Positions 47,701 through 56,075 of a stretch of 64,000 nt of DNA are shown in pieces (position 1 is the first letter of the stretch; every line of letters begins with the position of its first letter). The stretch is from contig NC_082613.1 of assembly GCF_030936135.1 (NCBI RefSeq), positions 1,426,001 through 1,490,000 of the forward strand, written 5' to 3'. The DNA comes from Gavia stellata (taxonomy: Eukaryota; Chordata; Aves; Gaviiformes; Gaviidae). The notes beneath the pieces are model-generated. The model had not been told where the DNA came from. It ran no database searches and was given only the letters and a program-made list of their open reading frames with translations. A program made the translations under genes and the position numbers.

Positions 47701-48716
47701 GACACTTCCCCAGGGGGTGGTCAGCAGCCCACTGGGACTCACCAGCCATTGCTGATGCCCTAAATGGCTCCTTGCAGGAACCAGGGGAAGAGGGAAGCTG
47801 CCTCTCCACTACTCCGAGTGTCTGTTTTGGCATTGGCTCTGAGGAAGGCAGGCATGCGAGGGCTGTTGCTTCCCTGTGCGTGTCTGCTGCTAGCCCTGGG
47901 GGTTTGGGGGCACGGTGGTGCCCCGAACCTGGGTGTTGGCTGGTGCCCGGCCTTGGGCATGCGCTCTGCAGCTGTAAGACTCCTACCTCGGCATGACGCT
48001 GAGCTGTGATTCACATCCTGCCCCTGACCTTGTGGCATAATGCAGACAGGTTTGCAGGGCTGTGATAACCCCAGGTAGGAGCAGGGTGTGATGCATTCGG
48101 GTTCCCTCCTATGGCAGACAGCAGCCTCCGTGGGACAGGAATCTGCTGTGCCCCAGCACTCTTACACACGCACGCATGCACACATCAAGTGCTCTCTGTC
48201 TTGCTGCCCGGGCTCGCCTCGCTGGCTTGCCCTGGCCTGGGCTGCTTTCCTTCCCACGTGCTGTGTGTTGGCTTAACCCCACATTCCTGTGCTCAGCATT
48301 CCGGCAGCACAGGGACGTGCTTTGCTCCTCTCTCACCAGTGCCAATGTCGTCATCTCTGCCTTTCCTCTCCCTAGAGGTCGGAGTGGGGGAATGATAGTG
48401 GATCCTCTCCGGTCTGGCCACCTGCAGCCTGGCATTGACCCATCGTCAGGCATTCCAGGCCGGCTTCCCCCGGGAGCAGTTCCACCAGGCGCCAGATTTG
48501 ACCCCTTTGGCCCATTAGGAGCAGGTAGATCTGGGTAGGTATTCGGCTGTGCCTGGTATCCCCAGCCTGCTCTCTGGGCTGCCCCTGCATCTCCTGGCTC
48601 ATCCCTGTTGCTGCGGGACTGCGCTCTCGCTCCTAGTTTGACTCTGCTCTGAATTTCTTTCCAGGCCAGATCCCGACCACCTTCCCCCTCCAGGCTACGA
48701 CGACATGTTCATGTGA
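41646..48716 (+). CDS. PSMF1: Proteasome inhibitor subunit 1 (PI31), complete CDS
   Basis: PI31 binds the 20S proteasome, inhibits it in vitro, and works with FBXO7 in proteasome transport and assembly in cells. Coding exons: 41646-41774, 43072-43224, 43816-43898, 44598-44783, 46321-46374, 48376-48534, 48665-48716. All have GT/AG borders and the phases join into 271 codons plus TGA, the same length as human PSMF1. The N-terminal half (about 1-150) is the globular FP domain shared with FBXO7, with ALICGVHWELVRHGYRCLG, KSELLPTGW and MILNVM. The C-terminal part is rich in Pro and Gly and carries GGMIVDPLRSG and RLPPGAVPPGARFDPFGP. It ends PPPGYDDMFM, where human ends DDMYL, so the usual HbYX tyrosine is Phe here. 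Intron 1 holds a 104-bp tandem repeat. The first ATG lies in good Kozak context (gccATGG). Confidence 0.97.
42086..42104. repeat. Poly-G run of 19 bases
   Basis: A pure G run at the head of the intron-1 tandem repeat. Its exact length may vary or be misassembled. Confidence 0.85.
42103..42534. repeat. 104-bp tandem repeat in PSMF1 intron 1
   Basis: Four units starting at 42103, 42227, 42331 and 42435. The first is 124 bp and more diverged; the following steps are exactly 104 bp and nearly identical. Each unit contains GGTAAAGCCCTACCAAA and a perfect palindrome CCCTGGTGT-G-ACACCAGGG (42183, 42287, 42391, 42495). The repeated minus-strand open frames here are repeat translation. Confidence 0.93.
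43072..43224 (+). CDS. PSMF1: PSMF1 exon 2
   Basis: Residues 44-94, PGPDERKSELLPTGWEANK to MILNVM, phase 0. Acceptor gttgcag, donor gtgagc. Confidence 0.96.
43816..43898 (+). CDS. PSMF1: PSMF1 exon 3
   Basis: 83 bp, DRSSQKVADVTLAVADYVNL to NFH plus two bases of a Lys codon. Acceptor ttgtcag, donor gtaatc. Confidence 0.94.
44598..44783 (+). CDS. PSMF1: PSMF1 exon 4
   Basis: 186 bp, LYKNTEELRTRIASGIIAP to the charged linker KAKKEPKAEKKDPD and DPLRVPPRQP. Ends with two bases of a Trp codon. Confidence 0.95.
46321..46374 (+). CDS. PSMF1: PSMF1 exon 5
   Basis: 54 bp, completes Trp then PSPLSPFAVGGEDLVPFG. Human has GPFVVGGEDLDPFG at this place. Acceptor gtttcag, donor gtgagt. Confidence 0.95.
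46560..46770. other. AT-rich island in PSMF1 intron 5
   Basis: Non-repetitive AT-rich block in a GC-rich intron, containing minus-strand ATTAAA at 46654-46659. It could be an intronic enhancer, or the 3' UTR end of the possible antisense exon at 46908-47272. Confidence 0.35.
46908..47272 (-). other. Possible antisense terminal exon in PSMF1 intron 5
   Basis: The minus strand shows a strong acceptor (CTTTTTTTGTCATTTACAG) at 47273 and then an open frame of about 120 codons to TGA at 46908. The encoded peptide has a balanced composition (FLMKGWRQQEKQGPHPAEPP, KKTPLGRRTLCNDSKSC, MEDDVFSLPDQTKDQE), unlike the Pro/Gly/Arg-rich chance frames elsewhere. An AT-rich tail with ATTAAA follows. Upstream minus-strand DNA to 47833 is also open, but in more than one frame, so the joining exon is unclear. 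I do not recognise the protein and a chance frame is a real alternative. Confidence 0.25.
48376..48534 (+). CDS. PSMF1: PSMF1 exon 6
   Basis: 159 bp, GRSGGMIVDPLRSG to PPGARFDPFGPLGAGRSG. This is the most conserved part of the proline-rich region. Confidence 0.96.
48665..48716 (+). CDS. PSMF1: PSMF1 exon 7 (C terminus, stop)
   Basis: 52 bp, PDPDHLPPPGYDDMFM and TGA at 48714-48716. The last three residues are Met-Phe-Met. Confidence 0.96.
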
Positions 48717-49945
48717 GGAGTCACCGCATGGCTTCTCATGGCTGCGGACAGAGCACTCTCCTGGAAGCAGGAGCACTTTCCCCTCTTCGCTCCCTGTTTG
48801 GTGGACTTTGATGTTTTCAGCAGCGTTTTTCTTCTCCCCATTCAGGGCTGGTCTGTGTGTCAGACCAGCTATAAAGGTTTCCCTGTGTGCAGAACAGAAG
48901 AGGAGGCAGTAGGTTTGTTTCTTTTCGTGCTCCTCCGAGGGTGCCCGGCCGTTTGCACCCAGCTGAAGTGGGCCTGCCCCGCACACGGTGGCAGCCATGG
49001 GGTGCAGCGCGGCGCTCCCAGAACAGCCTGGGTGCTGTGGGGTTTCCTCCTCTGCTTCTCCAGGTTGGCAGCGCTTTTGCTACTGGGGTTACGCAAGCGG
49101 TCAGTGCTGAGGAGGGAGCTGGCTTCTTGCCGCTCCTGCGCCGGGGAGCTGCGGTAGCCTCACTGAAGGTGACAGCCGGGGTGGGCTCCCTGTGAGAGAT
49201 CCAAGCGAGGGGCTGATCGGCATTGAAGGGCTAAAAAGCCCGACCCACGGGGTCTGCATGGCCAGACTGCATGGCCGCCCAGCAGCGGCTGAGATCGGCT
49301 TGCACGTGGCCGTGCCCACTGGCTTTAAGGAGCACCACCAGCAAAGCCTTTAATGTGCATGAGAAGAGACATGTATTGAATTCCTGGCCCCACCTTGCCC
49401 CCTCTCTCCCCTGCGGCTGTGTTTTTCATTCCTGGGGTGCCTGCAGAGCCCTGCAGGCAGTGTGGCGAGGGCTACCCGCCAGGCACCACGCCGGGCTGGG
49501 GTAGGAGGGAGGGTGCTCGATACCTGCACGACCTGCTGGGCCCAGCATTGGCTCTCCAGGCGTGGCGGAGCTGTGACCGGTACGGAGCTGGGGCCCTTCT
49601 GGGGATGCGCGCAGGGGGCTCACTCAGCTGCGGGATTTGCTTTGCGGAAGAGGTTTATAGGAACATGTTTTCCTATCGTCGGTCCCGTTGCATGAGGCTG
49701 GTGTGGCTCTGCCTGGCTGAACTCTGACCAATAGCTCGGGGAGGACGGGTGAGATCTGTGTGGCTCAGGCTTCTGAGCTCTTTCTGGAAACCTCCTCCCT
49801 TCCCCGCAGCTCCCCCCAGGTCAGTTAATTTTGGGGCTGCAGCTCATCTGTCCTGTCAGGGGTTCACGCTGTGTTTTTCTTCTCATGGTTTGATTTCTTG
49901 GAAGGGTTTTTATGAGATTGAAATAAAAATCTGACAAGAGTGTTG
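48717..49945 (+). other. PSMF1: PSMF1 3' UTR
   Basis: Runs from the PSMF1 stop to just after AATAAA at 49922-49927, which is followed by a GT-rich stretch (GTGTTGTGTTGGTGC) typical of cleavage sites. Later AATAAA motifs (50247, 50334) could serve longer forms. Confidence 0.6.
49922..49927 (+). terminator. PSMF1: PSMF1 polyadenylation signal
   Basis: Canonical AATAAA about 1.2 kb after the stop, with a GU-rich element about 20 bases downstream. Confidence 0.6.
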
Positions 49946-52900
49946 TGTTGGTGCTTGCTGGCGGTGGCCCCCCGCCCCAGCCGCAGCCCCCTTCTCCCCG
50001 CCATGAGAAGGGAAGCCCCAAAGCTCTGCGCACGCTGCGCCTGCCCTCCCCGAGGCAGCGGATTCACGCTGGGAACCCGCTTTGTACCTTCCCCTGAGCA
50101 GGAGCGCTTTTCTGAGACGATGTGACTGTATTAAGAAAATTAAGCGCAGAACAGCCCAGCCTTGGCTCTGGCTCCGCTCCTTGCGGTAATTGGCTCTCCG
50201 GGGTATTGAATGCCGTCGGTACGCTGCATGCAGCCGTGCTGGTGTAAATAAAAAGGGGGAACTGATCCCCCTGTCTATCTCTTTTCCCCAAAGGCTTTTT
50301 CCCTTTAAAACCCCTTTGCCTACAAACGCAGCTAATAAAGCTGAGTTACGGCGTGTGCAAGCCTGGGCTGTATGCAGCTGGGAGGGGGGAGGACCGGCCA
50401 TAGAAATTCAGCTCCGGGGGCAGCTGGAGGATCCCCTACATCTCCCCGGGGCTCGTGCGTGGCCCCCCATTTTTGCAAGAGCTGGTTTTGAGCCCAGACT
50501 TGGCGGGGATGTGTCATCCCCACTGCACATCCCTGGCGCTTTGGTGGACAGTCCCACGGATGGGCAGTGGGTGATGCCCATGACCAGAGCAGACAGCGGC
50601 TGTGCTGGAAGCACGGGTGGGACGGAGAGTGAGACCCAGGGCTCGGTGAGGCCCCTGCGCCTGTTTGTCCCCTCTGTCCCCTCCGGCTCCTGGGGCAGCC
50701 TGAGCCCATCGATAGCTTTGTCCCAGGAGAAAGGAGCCCCCGACCTCGCTGCGTGGGGTTGAGAGATGCGGGGTGCTCGGGGAGAGGAAACAGCTTTGGC
50801 CTTATCAAAGGGGCCCCTCTCTGCGGGAGGCAGCTGCTTTCTGCGCCTGAATTAATCATATTCTGCAACCTTTCAGGAGGGAGAGACGCAGCCGGCTTTG
50901 ATGGGGCTAATTAAAGCGAGCCAGCGCCGGGAGAGGCTGTGGCGGGTCCTGATAAACAATCTTTTGTCTGCAGCGCTCAACCCCAGCGGGTTCGCGGTGC
51001 TGTGCAGCTAGGGGAGCAGGTGGGAAAAGAGAGCGGTTTCAAAGAGGGCAAGTGCCCGGCGTTGAGCCGTGCCCACTGCAGGCCTGTGCCTGAGCCTCAG
51101 GGCTCCCGGGTCTGTGCCGTCCGCTCTCCAGAGAGGATGGGTAAAAGGAGGTGAGGATCCTCCTCTCCAGGTCAGAGGACAGTGGGCACAGGAGACGGTC
51201 CCTGCGGCTGGCTCAGCTCACACCGAAGGGCGGCTGTGGAGCTGCCTGGAGCACGGCAGAGGTGGCTCAAGGGGACCGGTGATCCCAAGCACATTCCTTG
51301 CTCCATCCGCAGGGCTGGCAGCTGGGCACAGACCCCATCCCCTGAGCACGGTTGAGGGGCAGCCGTCCCTGCGGCTGGCTCGTACCCCACCAAGCACAGC
51401 GGCCGCAAGGGCCGGGTCTCCCACCAGCGGAAGGGACGGCCCCAGCCGCGCGTCCCCGGCCCCGGCACGGCTGCTGCTAACGTAAGTGATGGAAAGCGTT
51501 AACATGCAAAGGAGCACATCAAGCCATGCACCTCGAGTTAATTTTATGGGGAGGCCATGAAGAGCGGCTGGGGCTGGCGTGTGCGGTCTTGGCACAGGCA
51601 CAGCCCTCCCTCCTCCTGCAGCACCAGCGAGGCGCTTCCACGTCACGTTTGAAGAAAGACGCTGGATTATTGGTAATGGCTTGAGATCCCCAGAGAGCCC
51701 TTCAGGCCATCTGTCAGCCCGCCCAGCCCAGCGGCACCTGCCCCACGCACTCCCAAAGGCAGAGCCCCCGGTGCTGCTAATTACCCCGCAGACGATGCTC
51801 CATCCCTGGCATCCCGTGTGTCCCGCGCATGGCGCGAGGGAGGAACTGGTGCTTATTGCACAGACAGGAAAACAAAGCAGCCCTCGTTATACGGGACTGG
51901 GAAAGGCGCGCCGGGCCCTTCCCTCTTTGCTGACCCCTGGCACAAGCGGAGACACCCTCAGAGCCCTGGAGCTGGGGGACTGGGAGACCTCTGTGCTGAG
52001 CAGGGAGACAAGGATGCGCTGCCCGCCACATCCCTGCCCTTCCACCGTACTCGGTGGCCCGGTATGGTGGTGGCATTGCCAGGGGGTAGCCAGCCTTGCA
52101 CCCTGCCCAGCGCCTCTCACTGCGGCCGCGCTGCCCATCATTGTGGCGTCGGGGCGACCTGCCCGGGGTGCGGCCGTGCAAAGCACGGAGCAGCTGCCGT
52201 TGTCGCCGGCTTTGCAGGAAGGCAGCGGGGCCGGGGCTGGTGTCTGCCGCCTGTGTGCTGTGCAGCATCAGCCCGCCTTTCCCAGCCAGATTTTTCTGAC
52301 CACCCTGGAATATTCTTGATTGCTTCCCCAATACCCCCCTGCACATTAACCATCGCAGGTCAGTGCCTCAAGCTGGCTGCACCGCTCTTCCCCACCACCC
52401 GCCAGGAGCGGTGAAGGGAAGGCCAGGCCAATGCGGGGAGGAAGCGTGGGGCAGCCGGCTGCGGCGCGGGGCAGAGCGGCTCTAGGGCCGCCAGCAGCTC
52501 CGCGTCCCCCCGCCACAGCCACCCTCTGCCTCAGCCCGGGGGGTCTCTGTACAAAATCACTTCCCAGTCCTGGAGCTCTTGATGGGGGAGCTTCTTTAAT
52601 AGCACTCCTTCCTCGACGCACTTCATTCACCTTAAATATATATCTCTCTCTCAATCGAGAGGCTTTCCCCCAGTCCTGCGGGTCCTGGAGGGACAGCCCA
52701 GCAACGCGCTGACAAAGCAGCGACGGCCCCTTCCCACAGATCCTCTCGAGCAGTCGCATGCTCTGATCCACGGGAGCATTTCTCACGCTCACATACAGCA
52801 GGTGCTCAGCAGTGGTGTCCCCCAACCAGACTCAGCTTTTCATCCTAGAAAGACCCCTTCCATCTTATTTAAAGTGACAAAAATTGATGAGGATGATTTA

Positions 52901-54655
52901 TCCCTCTAATGGGTTTATTTTCTAATCCAGACCCGCAGGGCCAGTGCTGAGAGTTGCGGGAGGGACTTCTGCCTTCCCCTTGCGAACACCCAGGGCTCCC
53001 CCAACAGACCCCACATGAGAGCCTTCCTCCCCCTCCTCCCCTTCCTCCTGCAGCATGCCCCCCTGCCCCCAGGATCAGCCCCTCCGTGACAGCCGTGATG
53101 GCATTTGCTCCCCTTGCCCTGCTTAGGCCATTCATTTGACCCCGCAGGTTCTGCTCACGGCCGTTCGCCCCAGAGATGCGGGGAGAGGCGATGCCTGTTC
53201 GGGGCACAGTGGAGCACAGCCACCCATTTCGCCCCAAGCGTGGGTTAATCCCAGGGAAAGGTGCCAGGGTGCCGGGGCTGCGGGCAGCGCTGGCGTGAGG
53301 CCATCCGAGGTTGTTTCCCAGGACCCTACAATAAACACGGAGTGTGGACGGGTGATGCGGTGACGGGGGATGGGGAGAAGGACACACGGCCCTTCACAGA
53401 AACAGGAAGAATCAGCTGCGAAGCATTAGAAATGAAAGCACCAGGCAGAGGATGCCGTCCCCAGCATCCGAGGGGGACGCTGGAAGCCCTGGAATAAAAC
53501 CTGACTCAGGCAACTGCACCGTATGTGAAAATTACTCTCCTCCCATGTTAGGTTGTCTGGAGAGATTTGTCTCCGCCTGGAAACATTTGAAGCAAGTAAT
53601 TTATGGGATGAATTAAAAACTGGTGGCAGTTTGTGACAAACACCACCTTTTGTGGGACTGCATTTTCATACGGGATAGTTATTTCCCTTTCTCAGTATCC
53701 TGCTCATACCGATCTTTCTTTCCACAGAACATTGTGCTTTAATGATGATTCATGTTTAATTCCCGAGATGCAATTTTACCTTCACGCCACAGACAATGGC
53801 CCTCGCAATGGGCACAAAGGCTCGCGTGCGGGCACCCCGGCGGGCAGAGCTGCCTGTCCCTGTCTAACACGGGAACGGAAGAACCACATCGCTTCGAGGC
53901 GCTGGGAATTGTCCTCTCTCCTCCAGACAGAGCACCATGATTTTTGAGGAGGCCGTTCCGGGATTGCTGGTGGGAATGGGATGCTTGGCACGGTGCAGGC
54001 GTGTGTCCCGGCCTTCATCCTGCTCTCCGGATTGGGGTTGGTGGGGTGCAAGGGCTGGGGGGTGGTGGGGGCTGGACCCCGCTGTGCAGACGGTGGTCAC
54101 ATTTGCCGTCTCCTTCTCTTCTGCCCAGAGCGGTGCAAGCGCCAACTCCACGCCACGGAGTTTTACAAGAAACTATTGCTAAAAAAGGTCACTGATGGCA
54201 GAAAATGAGACGCCCCATCCCGAAGAGGAGCAGCCGGCCCCAGGCCCTGGCTGCCGGGAAGGAGCCGGCTGCGGCCGCGGCAGGGAGCTCGGCCTGGCGC
54301 CCAGCCTGCGACTGGCCACGGCACGGAAATCCCACGGGTGTCTCGAAGGTGCCGTTGCCCCGATGCTGGCGGGCAGGACCCCGTCCAGGAAGGTGCCCGG
54401 GAGGCGAGCGGGGCGTCCGAAGGCCACGCTGCCTGGTGCCGGCGGTGGGGAACACCCCAAAGCCGCATCGCTCCGGTGCTGCCGGATGGGAGCCCCATCC
54501 CAGAAGGGTCCAGGGAGGCGAGGAAGGCGGCCGAAGGCTGCCGGGCGGGCGTTGGGCGAAGCCTCGCCGGACGGCACCGGTGTTGGGGCGTGGCGAGGGG
54601 AGCCCCGCTTCTGCCGGCGGCGCGGGGTCCCCGGGGCAGCCTGGGGTCCCCGGGG
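49946..54655. other. Intergenic region PSMF1-TMEM74B
   Basis: The two genes converge here. The right-hand part should contain the TMEM74B 3' UTR on the minus strand. Candidate minus-strand poly(A) signals are ATTAAA at 53738-53743 and AATAAA at 52914-52919. Otherwise I see GC-rich unique sequence with AT-rich patches at about 52850-52925 and 53500-53780, and no supported gene. Confidence 0.5.
54360..54550. repeat. Imperfect duplication of about 117 bp
   Basis: Two diverged copies, starting near 54362 and 54478, share CCAGGGAGGCGAG and GGCGTCCGAAGGC-like blocks. It lies just past the TMEM74B stop and produces the repeated Arg/Pro-rich peptides in several frames. Confidence 0.6.
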
Positions 54656-55138
54656 CTAGGAGCCCGGCCCCTCGGGGGGCTGCGGCGCGGGGCTGAGCTG
54701 GCTCTCCAGCAGCGCCCGCGTCCCCTCGGCCGACACCCTCCGCATCCGCAGGCGCACCGAGCCGTAGGTGCCGCCGGTGCGGCGGGCGGCCCGGGCGCGG
54801 CGGCGGGCGGCGGCGGCGGCCAGCAGCAGGGCGGCGAGCAGCAGCCCGCCCAGGGCCAGCAGCGCCAGCCCGGCCACGGTGCAGCGGTCGAGGCGGGCGC
54901 GGAGCCGCGCCGCCCGCGCCTCCAGCCGCTCCATCTGCCGCGCCGGCACCGCCGGGTCGGGACGCGCCGCCCGCGGCACGGCCCCCGCCAGCACCACCAG
55001 CGCCGCGCCGCTCAGCGCGCAGCCCAGCGCCAGCGCCAGCCCCGGGCCCGCGCCGGGCCCCGCCGGGCCGCCCCCGCCCGCCGCCGCCGCCGCCGCCTCG
55101 CCCGGGCTCCGCAGCTCCGCCGCCCGCGGGGACGCCAT
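54656..55138 (-). CDS. TMEM74B: Transmembrane protein 74B
   Basis: Small two-pass membrane protein of the TMEM74 family; TMEM74 itself has been linked to lysosomes and autophagy, while TMEM74B is poorly studied. The single exon has 160 codons plus TAG, from ATG at 55136-55138 to 54656-54658. Transmembrane segments lie at about 33-54 (LALALGCALSGAALVVLAGA) and 87-110 (VAGLALLALGGLLLAALLLA). The loop ARQMERLEARAARL...LDRC and the tail TYGSVRLRMRR (124-134) match the human protein, which reads AREMERLE, LDRC and TYGSINLRMRQ. Human TMEM74B is about 256 residues; the start MASP fits an internal human MASP, so an upstream coding exon may be missing. A fair acceptor (CGCGCAG) sits 15 bases before the ATG at 55154-55155. 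Codons are nearly all GC-ending, with many Ala and Arg. Confidence 0.88.
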   Translation of the reverse strand: MASPRAAELRSPGEAAAAAAGGGGPAGPGAGPGLALALGCALSGAALVVLAGAVPRAARPDPAVPARQMERLEARAARLRARLDRCTVAGLALLALGGLLLAALLLAAAAARRRARAARRTGGTYGSVRLRMRRVSAEGTRALLESQLSPAPQPPEGPGS

Positions 55139-55184
55139 GGAGCCGCCGCCGGCCTGCGCGGCCAGAGGTGAGCGGCGGACCCGG

Positions 55185-55770
55185 CCCGGGATGCTCCCGC
55201 TGCCCGGAGCCGGGCCCCCGGGCCGGGCTGTCTCCCCTCCCCGGAGCCGACGCTCCCGACCGGGCTCCCCCCCCCCACTCCCCGGAGCCGACCCCCCCGG
55301 ACCGGGATGCTCCCCCTCGCCGGAGCCGACCCCCGCGGACCGGGATGCTCCCCCTCCCCGGAGCCGACCCCCCCGGACCGGGCTGCCAACCCCGCTCCCC
55401 AGGTCCCCGAACCGGGTTGCTCCCCCGCCCAGGACCCCGCTTACCCGCACCGGGCTGCCCCCGGAGCTGGGTCCCCGCACCGGGCTGTCCCCCCTCCCCG
55501 GACCCGGGTCGCCGAACCGGGCTGCTCCCCTTCCCTGGACCCGGCACCTGCCCCCCCGAACCGGGCTGCCCCCCCCCGGGGACCCGTCTCCCTGTGACCC
55601 CGCCGGGCTGCCCCTCCCGGACCCGCTTCCCGCGCCGGGCTCTCCCCTCCGCTCCCCCGGAGTGCACCCAGCCTCCCCGGACCCCGCACCCAGCCTCCCC
55701 GGACCCCGCACCCAGCCTCCCCGGACCCCGCTTCCCCCGCTCCCCGCACCGGGCTGGGGCCCCGGTCCCC
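55185..55770. repeat. 38-bp GC minisatellite upstream of TMEM74B
   Basis: Tandem copies of a unit near CCGGAGCCGACCCCCCGGAC + CGGGATGCTCCCCCT. The clearest copies start at 55281, 55319 and 55357, 38 bp apart, and decay into related CCGGACCCCGCACC units to about 55770. Confidence 0.85.
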
Positions 55771-55976
55771 ACGCCGGGCTCCGCTCCCGCTTCTCCGGTC
55801 CCGCCTCGGTCTGCCCGCCCCGCCGGTGCCCGCACCGAGCTGCGTCCCCCCCCGCCCCGGTCCCCCGCGCCGGGCTGCCTACCCCCGCCGCGTCCCCGGC
55901 TCCCCGGGCCGGTGCCGGTGCGGCCGCGGCGGCGGGCGGGGCGGGCGGTGGGTGCCCGGAGCTGCCGGCCCCGCCG

Positions 55977-56075
55977 GTGCTCACAGCCGCCGCACGCACA
56001 CGCAGACACACACACGCAGAGACACGCACACCGGGCTGCCCCGGGGGGCACAGGCATGCACACACGCCCGGTTGC
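55977..56075. repeat. CA-rich imperfect microsatellite
   Basis: Interrupted CACACACACGCAGA-type tract, about 100 bp long. Confidence 0.7.
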
